From contig JACCIC010000049.1 in assembly GCA_018907035.1 (NCBI GenBank), positions 732,501-796,500 on the forward strand: 64,000 nucleotides of DNA, given 5' to 3'. Shown here one piece after another: positions 36,534 through 48,961 of the stretch. The translations under genes and the position numbers were made by a program. Position 1 is the first letter of the stretch, and the number at the start of each line of letters is the position of its first letter. The DNA is from Sycobia sp. Sy_11 (taxonomy: Eukaryota > Arthropoda > Insecta > Hymenoptera > Epichrysomallidae). Below the pieces are notes generated by a model. The model saw only the letters and a program-made list of their open reading frames with translations, searched no databases and was not told the DNA's origin.

Positions 36534-37587
36534 ACTTTTTCCATGTAAATGCTGAAGTGAGTTTTCACTCAATCTCTATTCTCCATACTTCACTCCGGTC
36601 GCTAAAGACTCTCGCGATGCTTTAAACTTAAATAATTGCAATAAGACTACTAGAACACATAAGTGCTAATATATACTGTCTCTGCAAGCGTTAAATATTC
36701 TTTAAAATTTTCGCTATTAAACATTAATTAATAAATAATAAATATCATTATTAATAGTTATTATCATTATTATAAATACTATTGTTAATAATATTATTGT
36801 TACAAAAATATCGAATTAAAAATATTTTCAAAAATGTATAAATACTTGTAAAAAAGGATTTATATACATTAATAATAATATTTATTTTTATTTTATAAAA
36901 ATATTTGCAAAATAAAAATGAAATATTATTATTCAACATTACAATAGTTTTCAGTAATCAATTGAAGATACCTAAAGTTATTTCTGGAGTGAACATTAAA
37001 TAATTACTTTGTATTGATATTAGTAAATAACAATAATATTAATAATTAATAATATTTAATAATTAATTTTCAATGGAAATGCGGTCACAGGTATATGATT
37101 AGAAGTTATTTGTTTTAGCAGTCTTATTGCATGTCATATGTATAGAGCATCACGCGACTTTCAGTTTCAATATCAGTAGAACCTGGTACAAGGTACAACA
37201 CAAGAGGTGTGAAGCCTCTAACCTGCTCTAACCACTAACGCGCGTGTACCGTGAACCGTCTGGTACGGTTGAATTTCTTTGAATTGTCGGTATCGCCTCT
37301 GACATCTCTATCTCATGGTTCTCCGCACCGGTTTTCCGTGTCTCGTGTTTCTGCCCGATCCCTTCACATTAAATTGTAACATTTCAAATCATTAATCAAA
37401 ATAAAAATTTGTTTGTAATTTGAATACAGTAAAAAATTAGTTTGTTTTTAGAGGCTAGAAAATTATACATATTTAAATATGAAATACATAAATCATTTAT
37501 ACTTTTAGGTGTTAAATTTTAATATTATACATACGATAAGTTATTACTCTGTTATTACTAAAAAAAATTATACATTTATTTTAAAAT
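36534..37587. other. Flank and probable promoter/5' UTR of DHX34
   Basis: AT-rich DNA to about 37100, then a less AT-rich stretch at 37130-37370 (with GGTACAAGGTACAAC and CGCGCGTGTACCGTG) about 220-450 bases ahead of the DHX34 ATG. Its position and composition suggest the transcription start region. No TATA box can be assigned with confidence. Confidence 0.4.
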
Positions 37588-40500
37588 ATGAAAAAATATA
37601 AAAAGAAAGATCATCAGAAAAAATCTCGTCACAAACATAAAAAAACTAAAAAACATAAAAGAAAACACAGAGAAGATTCTTCAGAAAAATATGAAAAGAA
37701 ACCTCACAAATTAAAGAAAAATAAAAAAAAGTATACAAGTAGCTCTGAAGAGGATACATCAAATACTAGTATAGATATTAGTGCCGAAGAATTATTGCAG
37801 CAAACAGTAAAAAAAGATAACCAATATCAAGAATTATCCAAAAAGAGTATTCTTGAATCCAATAAATATCCAAGTTCTTGTGAAAATGATAACCAAAACG
37901 ATAGTTTCGAATCTAATGAACCTGGACCATCTAGCCAATCAAGGCATAACTATGATAGAAAACATGAAAAGAGAAAAGATAAAGAAACCTCTAATAAAGA
38001 TAAAGATTTGGATTTTACTTACCTTAAATATAAGTATGATCTAAATAAAATTATTAAAAGTTTTAATTTAGCACAAGATACAGAAGAGTTCTGGTTATTT
38101 GTTCAAAAATATGAAGTACATGAAAGAACAATTGAAGAATCAGATACAGATAATTTACATACTGGAAATTCTATTGGTGTACCAGAAGTTTATGATAAAT
38201 CACATCGATTTAATTTCTTTTTGAATTATAAAGTGCGAGAATTATTTATGAGGGTTCAAGAAATTAAAGAATTAACAGAAGAAAAATGTCGAAAATTTAA
38301 AGATATTATTAATGCATACATTGACTTTAAACATATAGAAAAATTTCATAAATTAAAAAAATTAAGAAGTGAACAGGCAAATCTGCCTGTTGCTCAATAT
38401 AAAGATGAAATCATACATGCTGTCAAAACTGAAAGAGTTGTTATAATTGCAGGAGATACAGGGTGTGGAAAATCAACACAAGTACCTCAGTACCTCTATG
38501 CAGCTGGATTTAGCAAAATAGGTGAGAATCAAAAGTTTCATAAATATCTAACATTACAAATAATGTTAATAATTATTGTAATTTTTAAATTTAGCTTGTA
38601 CACAACCTAGAAGATTAGCATGTATATCATTAGCAAAACGTGTAGCTTATGAAACATTAACCGAAAACCAAAATGAAGTTGGTTATCAAATAAGATTTGA
38701 AAAGCAAAAAAATCAAGATACAAAAATTACTTTTATTACAGAAGGTCTACTTTTAAGACAGGTCTATTTAATAATATTTAGTTAATTTTCTTAAATCGTT
38801 AAAATTTAATTTTAAAATCAATTATAGATATCTGGTGAAGGAGAACTTTCTCAATATGATGCTATTATCCTGGACGAAGTGCATGAAAGACATTTGCATG
38901 GTGACTTTCTACTTGGTATTATGAAATGTCTTATCCATCAAAGAATTGATTTGAAATTAGTTTTAATGTCGGCAACAATTAACATTGAACTTTTTAGCAA
39001 TTATTTTGCTAATGAAGATGTAAAATTAATTCAAGTGAGTAGAATAAATTGAATAAATAATTAAATAAAAAATTAAAATATTTTTTAAAAATATTTTTGT
39101 ATATATGCAGGTTCCAGGAAGACTATATCCTATACAATTAATTTACAGACCTGTGCTTATTGAGGACAGATATTCTAAATCAGAAAGATTCAATCCTAGT
39201 CCATATATTCAAATTATGCAGATCATTGATAGAAAATATTCAAGTATGCAATTATTCTGAATATTTAGATATTTACATAATTTTTTAAATTTACAACTTT
39301 AATATATAACTTTATATTTTAGATGAAGAAAGAGGAGATTTACTTATTTTCTTAAGTGGAATGAGTGAAATTACAGCAGTAGTTGAAGCTGCGAAAGAAT
39401 ATAGTAAAAAAGAAAATAATTGGATTGTTCTACCCTTGCATAGTACACTTTCCATAGCTGATCAAGATAAGGTGACTATCTAGTTTTAAAAAATTGTTCA
39501 TTTTATAATAAATAAGTTTATTGTACAATAAACTTTATTTTATAATAAATCTTTATTTAGGTATTTGGCTTTGCTCCTCAAGGAGTAAGAAAATGTATTG
39601 TATCTACGAATATTGCTGAAACTTCTATTACTATAGATGGAATACGATTTGTAGTTGACAGTGGAAAAGTAAAAGAAATGAGTTACGACCCTACCTATAA
39701 AATGCAGAAGCTAAAAGAGTTTTGGATAAGTAAAGCAAGTGCTGAGCAGAGAAAAGGTAGAGCTGGTAGAACAGGACCAGGTGTTTGTTACAGGTATTTT
39801 TGAAATTGATTTTTTTTTCTATTTTAGATATTTAAAATAGAATTTGTGTGTTACTACTTGTAATTCCATTTCTTTAACATTTAGACTTTATTCTGCGGAC
39901 GATTATTCAGAATTTGAAAAATATTCAACACCAGAATTACAAAGAGTGCCACTTGATTCATCTCTTCTTCAAATGATTGCAATGGGTTTGCCTGACCCAC
40001 GAAAATTTCCTTTTATAGAACCACCACCATCAGAAAGCATAGAAAATGCTATTTTATCTTTAAAGGAACATGTATGATTAAAATATAAGATTATAATATA
40101 TAAAATTAAGAATTTAATTGTATTATATTATGTTCATTTTTTTAACAAATTTTAGGCAGCATTAACTGAAAATGAAAAGTTAACGAACATTGGAAAAACG
40201 CTTGCAAAACTTCCAGTAGATATAACTATTGGCAAAATGTTAATCATGGGTTCATTATTTCATCAAATTGAACCTATTTTATCATTAGCTGCTGTGCTTA
40301 GTGTACAAAGTCCTTTCACAAATAGAGCTTATAGAGATCTGGATTGTGAAGTAAGTACTAACAGGGATTTCTCTAATAATAAATAAGTTTTACAAAACTA
40401 TATTTGATATATTAATTAGACATTAATTACAATTAATTTATAAACATGTAAACAATCATATATTAAATTTTAGTCATCACGAAAGAATTTGGAATCAGAT

Positions 40501-42927
40501 CACGGTGATCCAATAACTTTATTGAATGCTTACAAAGAATGGCTAGAAATAAAACACATAAATAGTCGAGAAGTGCGATCTAGCAGTAGTATCAGCAAGA
40601 AGTGGTGTAAGAGGAGAGGATTAGAAGAACAAAGATTTTATGAAATAACAAAATTAAGAACTCAGTTTAAAGATTTACTTGAAGTATGTACTTACATTAT
40701 CAATAAAATAATTTTTTAATTAATTTAATATTTATATGTCTTATATTATAAGTTATGAAATTTTAGGACTGTAATTTACTACGTGGATCAGATATCAATT
40801 CTGAAATGACAAGTTCGGAGCGTATAATGAGACATGGAGAATTAAAATTACTTCGATCCTTAAAAAGATCTTACAAACAAAATGATTCAAGAAAACCAAA
40901 GAAACTAAAACTTGAAGATGACGACATAAGAATAGAAGATGATAAAGAAGATGATGAAATCGATATAAAAGATATTGAATTCAGAATGAAAAATGATTTT
41001 TCTCAAGTTAGCAATTTAGTTACAGCATCAACAGCATGCAGTTATAAGGATTTAACAATGCTTAAGCTAATTTTGTGTAGTGGTTTATATCCTCAATTTG
41101 CATCTGCCGATGAATTTAATTATTGCAAGGTAAACTTGATGTTAACATTAATTGATTTTATTACTATTAATACTCATTTATTATGTGCTGGTTATAAATA
41201 AAATATAATGTGCAAAATATTATTTTGTAACATTTACAATCATTTGTTCTTTCACAATACAAATTGAAATGAAAAAAGTTTATTTTTTTATTTTTTTAAT
41301 TACTTTTGTATAGAAATGAAGTATGTATATTATAAGTACATCTGCATTTGTCAAAAATGTTTAATGTTCAAAATTATGTAAATAATGTTTACTAGATTTA
41401 ATATGAATGCTAGAAAGAAATAATCTTTTCTTTTAAAAAAAAAATTGTAGCTTGTATTCAGATTTTTTAATCAATCAAAAATTAAGTCTTCTATTGTAAA
41501 TAAATTTATAATTAATATAGTATATTTTAATTTTTTATTTATAAACTTAATATTATAAAAGATGCAGCAGAAAATTGAATATAGAAAAATAATTTAATGA
41601 TTTACAGACTGTAAGTGAACAATTATTTCATACGAAAGTTAAACCATTCGTTGCATTGCATCCAATGAGTTTTTTTGGAACTCATCCACAAGTACTGCAA
41701 ATTGAAGAACCTGATATTGTTTCTATTCCAGGATTCAAATCAAAGACGCCAGTTAGCCCTAAACATCAGCTATTAACATATTTGTAAGATAATAAGAATT
41801 TAATGTTGAAATAAAAAATCATATTTTTAAATCATAATCTAACATAAAATCTTTTATAGATCACTACTAGAAACGACAAAGCCATATTTGGTAAATACAT
41901 TAAGAATGCCAGCAGCTCAAACACTACTTCTATTTGCACAAGAAATTGATACGAATTCTACATTTACAACGTATTTATTATTTCAAATTTAAAAATTTCA
42001 ATAATACATTCATTATTATATATTTTCTTTCATCTTAAAATTCTATAAGGTTTAGAAAGAGAAATGCATGTATGACTTATAATATTTTAAAATTGATTTT
42101 AATGATTCAATTTTCAGTTTAGTATGCGATTCCTGGTTATCCTTGGATTTTCCTACTCCGGACAGTGGCGCAGTTCTTTTATTCCAAGTAGCAAAGTTAA
42201 GAGAAAAGTGGGATCATTTATTAAATTTACAATTACAAAGTATAAAATTATTTTCAGATAAATACAATTATTATTTAAATCAACAAATCTTATTTAATTT
42301 TTTTTTTTAGATCCTTCCCATTCAGAAAGTGAAAAAGAAAATATTGTTGAAATAGAATATGAACTAAGTAAAGGACTTGTGAACTTCATGCATACATTAG
42401 TACCATATACAATGAAGAGATTATTAGTTGCTGATTTAAAAAACATTTACATTGGAAGAAGCAATAATTCTACAATTTTGCAACCAAATCCATTTTCAAA
42501 TGATTTTGAAATGGAACCTCACGAACGAAAAGGAGGTATCCGGGTTTCAAAGCAAATTACTTTCAACTGGTAAGAAATGTTTTACTTTTTTGAAAACAAA
42601 ATTATTTTTAATTTTTATAACATTTATTTAATAATAAATTATTATAGTTTAATTGAAAGTGATTGGAGTAATAAAATTGCTTGTGAAATGCTGGAAGTTG
42701 CTTGGACATGTCAGATTTGTGATTTTACAGGTACACTTTCTAGCATTGAGAAACTACAGCATATGAGTACTTGTAAAAACGAAAATTCTAAAAGAAATAT
42801 AGTACAATCATCAGTACCTGAATCAAAAAAGAAAAATGCTATTGCATATGAATGCCCAGAATGTCAGAAAACATTATACCTTGCACCAACTGAAATCTTA
42901 AAGCATAGAAAACAACATCAGTCGTAA
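37588..42927 (+). CDS. DHX34: DEAH-box RNA helicase DHX34
   Basis: Exons: 37588-38521, 38595-38761, 38828-39034, 39111-39243, 39323-39471, 39561-39793, 39885-40071, 40156-40350, 40474-40683, 40767-41129, 41608-41783, 41860-41970, 42118-42239, 42311-42569 and 42648-42927. All junctions are in phase, giving about 1241 residues (human about 1140). In vertebrates and worm DHX34 promotes nonsense-mediated mRNA decay by remodelling UPF1 complexes. A very basic Lys/His/Ser N-terminus comes first (residues 1-50). Then follow the Walker A motif GDTGCGKST (about 290), DEVH (about 383), SAT (about 418), the SGMSEI region, [10 protein letters not shown] and [10 protein letters not shown] in RecA2, then winged-helix, ratchet and OB-fold regions, and a C-terminal zinc-finger-like end ([21 protein letters not shown]). 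DEVH in place of DEAH is characteristic of DHX34. It converges on PIG-V, with 886 bases between the stop codons. Confidence 0.93.
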
Positions 42928-43813
42928 ATTGAATTTTAACATTTATAAAACTAATTGACATTACCGATTGAGCAAAAATACTCCGTTTTAAATAATATTA
43001 TATTCAAGCATTAAATTATTACAGGTTTGTATATTATTATTACGCAAAATTTCAAATAGATGCGTCAAACCGTGTAGAAATGAAAATATTTTTAAAACGT
43101 TATTTATAAGGTTTTGCAAATCACTTTGAAACTTTACAGTAATGTAAAATAAACATCAATAAAAGCCATGATTAACTAAAATTTGAAATAATTTAATGTT
43201 TAAATATAAACATAAAGATCTTTAAAACAAAGTAATTTTTACTCAACCCGTATAAAAGATCAATTAACTTTCCATTAAAAAGAAACTTAAAATATCATTT
43301 TGTAAATAATTATTTTGTAAATCTTAATACTTGATATTCTGTGCATTTTGTATTTAAAAATTTGCACTGTAAAAAAGAAATAAAAATATTACTTACACAG
43401 TAACTTGTACAAAAAAATAATAAAAATATGAAGAAATATAGATAAAAATGAAGCTTTTTAATGAACTAATTTTTTATGTAAACTTCGTAAAATTAATAGA
43501 TTACAAACTGAGATTTATACATGTTTCGTAAATTTTGTAATTTATTCATGATTTTATATGTACAAATGTAAATTGGACTTTATAAAGTAGATAAATGTTA
43601 TTTAGTTACTAAGAAGTAATTAAATGAATTGAAATTATATTTTTAATAATAAATATGTATTGAAATTAAAAATAACAGCATTAACTCTATTAAGTGAGCT
43701 ATAAATGTAATAAAAAGAAAAAACAAATATAACACAATAGATTAAATAGATAACGAATTTTAGCTTAAACAGACTTATTAAATATAGTAACAGAAAATGT
43801 TCAGTTTCAATTT
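42928..43813. other. Convergent 3' UTR region of DHX34 and PIG-V
   Basis: AT-rich, with several AATAAA or ATTAAA-like hexamers on both strands (for example AATAAA at 43379-43384 plus). No further gene is seen. Confidence 0.5.
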
Positions 43814-45307
43814 TTAAGTCCAAGGTAAAAAATTTGAATACATAAAACAACCTACCACAAAATATCCAATAAAATATCCAAATATAAGTTTTTCAATAGT
43901 AGAATATTCTTTCTGTAATAAAAAAAATACTTTCCATTTTGAAAATAAATTTTCTTGGCTTTCATATTCTATTTGTTTAATACTTTTTGACAATTTAACT
44001 TTTTGTAAAGTTGCTAAGGCACAGTACCAATATAATAAGGGACTTGCAGAGCATAATAAACGAGTACTTACTTGAATATGAACAAACAAAATACAAAAAA
44101 GTGTTAAAAATAATCCATGTATAATAAAAACAAATACTTCTAAAGGATATTTATCATTAAGAGATTGTTCTTTTTTTGTTACACCAGTAAAAAACTCCAA
44201 AGTATATACTTTTGATTTATGCTCTTTAAAATAATCAATACTGCACTTAATTATTATGAATAAAACGGGAAATGCAAGAATAAAGTTTGGAATTTGCTTC
44301 AATTGATAGTACCTTAGAAATCCAACATTCCAATATTTATTTTGTATTTCAGAATAAGCAATTGGTATATTTGAATTGCACCATGCACATTCATTTTTGC
44401 CAGGCAATAACAAATTTTTATTTAAGGCATACTGCTCAACGTGATATGGAAATGTTATATTTAATTTGAAGGTACAAAATTTTGAATAATTGTACACTTG
44501 TAAAAAGCTAAATGGTAACAAAGATAAAATTATCACTACAATTAGTTGAAATATACTAACAACAATGTGCCTAGAATTAAAAATTAAAGATTTTTTATCA
44601 GAATGATAATATTTATATTCTGACATATAGTTTGGTATATCTGTTACTAATAAATTTTTTAATGAAATGTAAATAGGAAAACCAATATTGATTAGCCCAT
44701 TTGATCGTACAAGATTGGAAAGACTAAGAGGTAAAAAAACACATGGATTATTGTTAATACTTTCAAGCATAGTATAAAAACTCAAATATGCAAACATTGA
44801 TTCAGTATAAATTGCAGTAAAAAAAATACTGGCAGGATTTATACAAAAAAGTATTGCTGCTCTATAGGCAACTTTAGTATTCCTAAAAACTATTTCACTG
44901 AGATCATAAAGAATTAGTGCTGCTTTAACGAAGCAGACAAAATTAATTATTAATCCAGCTATCACAATGGTATTGCTATTATTAAGTATTCGTGTATCTA
45001 TTTGCAGAAGCATAGCTATAGATCTTAACAACATTGGAAATAGTGGAAAAAAGGCAAGTGTGTTTTCATATGTATATCCATATTTTGCTATGTGTATATA
45101 ATATTGTCCATCCCATCTTGTTAAGCCTTCAAATGTAAATGTTATAATATGATCTAAAAGTGAATATTTTTCATCTGGGTCTTGAGGTGTGTGAAAAGCA
45201 TCTGCTTGGTGGTCTGAGCATAAGGCATTAAATATCACTTGCAGCAATAAAATAAAGAGTCTAGAAAATACAGCAAACCAATAAACTTTATCTCTTGCTT
45301 TATACAT
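43814..45307 (-). CDS. PIGV: GPI mannosyltransferase 2 (PIG-V)
   Basis: A single uninterrupted frame of 497 residues, the usual family length (human 493). PIG-V adds the second mannose to the GPI anchor precursor on the lumenal side of the ER. Sequence support: an N-terminal membrane segment, then the conserved lumenal motif LTRWDGQYYIHIAKYGY with the Trp-Asp pair, AFFPLFPML, ILFCINPASIFFTAIYTES, and a series of about eight hydrophobic segments ending in SNFLPWT. The start is the ATG at 45307 (MYKARDKVYWFAVF), right before the first hydrophobic helix. A non-coding 5' exon is possible, as splice-like signals occur upstream. Its neighbour PDHB lies on the same strand, 483 bases away. Confidence 0.95.
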   Translation of the reverse strand: MYKARDKVYWFAVFSRLFILLLQVIFNALCSDHQADAFHTPQDPDEKYSLLDHIITFTFEGLTRWDGQYYIHIAKYGYTYENTLAFFPLFPMLLRSIAMLLQIDTRILNNSNTIVIAGLIINFVCFVKAALILYDLSEIVFRNTKVAYRAAILFCINPASIFFTAIYTESMFAYLSFYTMLESINNNPCVFLPLSLSNLVRSNGLINIGFPIYISLKNLLVTDIPNYMSEYKYYHSDKKSLIFNSRHIVVSIFQLIVVIILSLLPFSFLQVYNYSKFCTFKLNITFPYHVEQYALNKNLLLPGKNECAWCNSNIPIAYSEIQNKYWNVGFLRYYQLKQIPNFILAFPVLFIIIKCSIDYFKEHKSKVYTLEFFTGVTKKEQSLNDKYPLEVFVFIIHGLFLTLFCILFVHIQVSTRLLCSASPLLYWYCALATLQKVKLSKSIKQIEYESQENLFSKWKVFFLLQKEYSTIEKLIFGYFIGYFVVGCFMYSNFLPWT

Positions 45308-45789
45308 TATTTCTACATTAAACGTATTTATCTAAAATAATTAAAATTTTTAATATAAATAATATTAATAAATAAAGTTAAAAAAATTTATAAAAGAAAT
45401 TACCTTTGGTCAAATATTTATATTATTATCTGTTTTACAGCTGTATTCCATCATAACATCTGTGATATAATGTGTAATTTAACAAAAGAACCAACATTAA
45501 TGAAAATTTTAGATTTAAGAATTGCGTTAATAAACTCTGATTATTTGTTAATGTTTTTATTAAATTCAATCTTAATATTAAATAAACAAATTCAAATTTT
45601 AAATTCAGCTTCATATAAAGACACCAGAAAAGTAAAATTATTTTATTATTCAATTTAATCATCTTAAGTTGTATAATAATACATAAATAACTATATACTT
45701 GACTGCATAAAAAGAATTCATATATAATTTACACAGAATTATGTATATTCTCTATTAATTTCTTTTTTTCCTTTAAACAAAAATTTTAA
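45308..45789. other. Spacer between PIG-V and PDHB
   Basis: It holds the 5' flank of PIG-V and the 3' UTR of PDHB. Overlapping frames on both strands (45435-45662) are AT-rich and show no domain. Confidence 0.5.
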
Positions 45790-46866
45790 TTAAATTTTTG
45801 TACCAAGGACTTTTTTGGCAAATTCAGCAATGTGATGATCTTTTGGAGTACATTCATATTCTATTTTTTCTGAATAAGGCATAGGCACATCTGCTCCTGT
45901 GCATCTTACAGCTGGAGCATCAAGTTGAAAGAAAACTGGATTTTCCATAATTGTTGCTACAATTTCAGAACCTACACAACACCTTGGCCATCCTAATTCA
46001 ACAGTCATCAATTTATGTGTTTTCCCTATAGACTGAAAAATACAATCCCAATCCATAGGTCTTAAAGATCTTAAATTAATAACTTCAGCTTCAATACCTT
46101 CACCAGCTAGAATTTCAGCTGCTTTTATAGTGTATGGAGTAACTTGTCCATGACATATTAAAGTTATATGTTTTCCAGGTTTTTCTATTTTTGCTTTTCC
46201 AATAGGTATCATAAAATCCTTATCCAAAGCTTGGTCTGATACAGGAAATTCCATATTGTATAATAATTCACTTTCTAAAATTACAACTGGATCTGGATCT
46301 CTAACAGCTGCTTTCAAAGATCCTCTGTAATCTTCACTTGTAGAAGGGGACATAACTTTTAGTCCAGGCACATGTGTATACCATGCAGCAAAACATTGAG
46401 AATGCTGAGCTGCAAGACCCTTAGCATTACCATTCGCTCCACGAAAAACAATAGGAACTGGGAATCGTCCTGCAGACATGTATAAATTTTTAGCAGCACC
46501 ATTTACTACTCGATCAATAGCTTGCATAGAAAAATTAAATGTCATGAATTCACAAATAGGCTTCAGCCCTGCCATTGCTGCTCCAACAGCTATTCCACAA
46601 AATCCAGCTTCTGTTATTGGTGTATCTATAACTCGTTTATCTCCATATTTTTTCCAAAGACCTTTTGAAATTTTATATACCCCATCAAATTGAGCTACTT
46701 CTTCACCCAAAAGAAAAACTTTTTCATCTCTAGCTAATTCTTCATCTAATGCTGTGTTTAAAGCATCCCTTACAGATAGTGTTGTTGCTAGTCTAAAGCA
46801 GCCTATATTCTTATTAATGCATTGCAATAATAGTCTTGTCTTTAAAATTTTTTCAAGAGAATACAT
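45790..46866 (-). CDS. PDHB: Pyruvate dehydrogenase E1 component subunit beta, mitochondrial
   Basis: Single-exon frame of 358 residues (human 359). It is the beta subunit of the thiamine-diphosphate-dependent E1 of the mitochondrial pyruvate dehydrogenase complex, which turns pyruvate into acetyl groups for CoA. The first ~25 residues are basic and hydroxylated without acids ([20 protein letters not shown]), as in a mitochondrial presequence. The mature part begins near [14 protein letters not shown], then [20 protein letters not shown] (cofactor-contacting Glu), [39 protein letters not shown] and the C-terminal transketolase-like domain with [11 protein letters not shown] and [12 protein letters not shown]. 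No truncation or frame change is seen. No introns interrupt the coding region. Confidence 0.97.
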   Translation of the reverse strand: MYSLEKILKTRLLLQCINKNIGCFRLATTLSVRDALNTALDEELARDEKVFLLGEEVAQFDGVYKISKGLWKKYGDKRVIDTPITEAGFCGIAVGAAMAGLKPICEFMTFNFSMQAIDRVVNGAAKNLYMSAGRFPVPIVFRGANGNAKGLAAQHSQCFAAWYTHVPGLKVMSPSTSEDYRGSLKAAVRDPDPVVILESELLYNMEFPVSDQALDKDFMIPIGKAKIEKPGKHITLICHGQVTPYTIKAAEILAGEGIEAEVINLRSLRPMDWDCIFQSIGKTHKLMTVELGWPRCCVGSEIVATIMENPVFFQLDAPAVRCTGADVPMPYSEKIEYECTPKDHHIAEFAKKVLGTKI

Positions 46867-47744
46867 TGTATACAGATAAATAATGTAATTTAATTATTTT
46901 CCATAAAACTGTTTCACCACCAAGAAAATGTCAACATTTATGTAAAATGTATATGAATTCAATTAAACAAATGAAAAGAGTATTTCATGATTTTAAAATT
47001 TGAATAGTTTGATCTAAACGAAAAAAATAAAAAAATAACACAATATATATCTACTTACAGACCTATTTTTTGATCAATAAAATGTTCTTTGCATCTTAAT
47101 ACTTTGTCCACAACAAAATAAACAACCAAAGTAATTTATCTATGATTAAGAAATAATTATTGCTCTAATAAATATTGTAGATTAAAATTACTAACATATT
47201 TCCCATTTTGTAAAACTATACTACGCCTTACTGTGTATAACCTCATATACGATCCGGCGAATATTTAAAAAATATTTTTGTTGGACGATCATGCGTTGAG
47301 GGTACATAATGACAATGAATTTTATGAAAAATAACACGTTTACCATTCACATTACCAGATATTACACCAAAAATAATAAGATAGGGGAGATAGCCAACGT
47401 TTTATAAACGAGACTGCAATAAATATTTTCGATTGAAAACGGGGGTCTCTGGTGGCCAAGGCTAGGTACTGATCACTTCATGCGATTTTCCAGATTATGA
47501 AGGGCAGAGAGGAGTAGAAACAGGTGGAAACCTCTGGTGGAACTCGTTTTATATAGGAAAGGCTTTCCACAAGTTGACCAGAGTTACGTAGTTCATTTTT
47601 GTCCAGTAGATGTCGCTGTAATGTATGTTCCAGATACTTTTGCGTGCAACAGAGAGAGAGGGAAAGTAAGAGCCAGAGGGTGAGGAAAAAAAGCAAGAAT
47701 GGAGGAACAGGGAAATAAGAGTGTGATAGACGGAGAAGAGCGAC

Positions 47745-47792
<48 letters not shown>

Positions 47793-48226
47793 CGCAAGTG
47801 AGAGCAAGTGAAAACGCAACGGAGAGATTTATGTAGGTGTGTGTGTGCAGTTGTTTGCCACACCACTTCCACACAATGACATTTTAAAATGCTATGCCAC
47901 ACCTAGTCTTTATGCGCACTCATTTAGCGCGTTTAATTTTCCCCTCTCTTTATCCTCCATACTCACCCTTTATCATTATCCTAGCCGCCTCTGCAGCATG
48001 CTATTGAACTAGAAACATTATAGGGTGTCGCCGCCTTATGGTCAAATTCGTGCGCGAAGTACTGCCGTCTAATTTGACACGATAGCGGAGTTTCTACTCC
48101 TAACTCTACCCCCGTAACAAATAGAAAATATACTAACCTGTACGATGTAAATAAGAATACACCAATTAATCAAATTGCTGTAAAATTTGTAAACAAAAGG
48201 TGAATATTTTATTTATTGCAAAGAAA
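46867..48226. other. Divergent intergenic region between PDHB (-) and TSSC4 (+)
   Basis: About 1.36 kb. It contains a GA microsatellite (47750-47785) within a longer purine-rich tract (47650-47825) and a less AT-rich patch (47900-48110). Promoters for both genes probably lie here. No extra gene is supported; the Ser-Leu frames on the minus strand are translations of the GA tract. Confidence 0.5.
47750..47785. repeat. GA microsatellite
   Basis: (GA)n of about 36 bp inside a 170-bp purine-rich tract upstream of TSSC4. GAGA-type tracts can bind GAGA-factor-like proteins, but no function can be read from the sequence. Confidence 0.85.
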
Positions 48227-48961
48227 ATGGATTGTGGAAAAGGCTCTGTTTGCATTAAAAATGATTTCATTGAACGACAAAAGCATTTAAGCGAGCAGCT
48301 TCATTTAATAGAAAAGTCTCTAAATAAACATAACAATCACAGAAGTTCGCACGTTCCCAAATTAGAGGATTTATCGATTTTGCCATGCAACAAAAATAAA
48401 ATAAAGGGTTTGCGAGGACGCCAAAGTATATTTAAAAGACCTGAAGGGCCAGCTCCTCGTTCTAATATTCAAATTATACCAGGCTATCGCAGACATCCAA
48501 CAAAGTGGACCTGCTATAGTTTAGATGATGTAACAGATATGTCAAATGAAAGTAATAGTGAAGCTGCATTATCATTTTTAAAAGAATTAAAACAAAGAAA
48601 ACGAAAGGATTCGCAAAAAACAAATATAATAAAAGATAAATTAAAAATTTGTAAAGAAGCGATGGAAATCGATATTAACGATGTATCTGAATGTAATAGT
48701 ACAGGGATGGAAGAGAGATTTAAAGTAGATGATAATCATAAGAATGTGTTTTTATTCCAAAAACCAGAATCTGAAGACGCATCAAAAGAATTACCTAAGC
48801 CAGAGTTTAGAGGCAATAAAATTATAATGCCAGAGTATGAAATTGGATCAAAAAAGGCTACAAAGAAAAAGAAATCTCATAAAACTGTATGTGAAAAAAT
48901 TGATAAAAAAAAGGAAATGAAATTAGATCACCTTCAAGAATATGACAATGAAGATGAATAA
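48227..48961 (+). CDS. TSSC4: TSSC4-like U5 snRNP assembly factor
   Basis: Single-exon frame of 244 residues from the ATG at 48227 (MDCGKGSVCIKNDF); an upstream GTG at 48200 is not a eukaryotic start. TSSC4 is a largely disordered nuclear factor that helps assemble the U5 and U4/U6.U5 snRNPs. The family signature is present: QSIFKRPEGPAPRSNIQIIP, then the short block RRHPTKWTCYSLDDV near residues 95-110. The remainder is charged and low in complexity, with a Lys-rich segment (KKATKKKKSHK) near the C-terminus. A poly-A signal AATAAA lies at 49044-49049. Confidence 0.88.
   Translation: MDCGKGSVCIKNDFIERQKHLSEQLHLIEKSLNKHNNHRSSHVPKLEDLSILPCNKNKIKGLRGRQSIFKRPEGPAPRSNIQIIPGYRRHPTKWTCYSLDDVTDMSNESNSEAALSFLKELKQRKRKDSQKTNIIKDKLKICKEAMEIDINDVSECNSTGMEERFKVDDNHKNVFLFQKPESEDASKELPKPEFRGNKIIMPEYEIGSKKATKKKKSHKTVCEKIDKKKEMKLDHLQEYDNEDE

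Noticed and set aside
48200..48226. Upstream start of TSSC4 adding nine residues
   Set aside because: The codon at 48200 is GTG. The first ATG in frame is at 48227 and matches the family's usual length.
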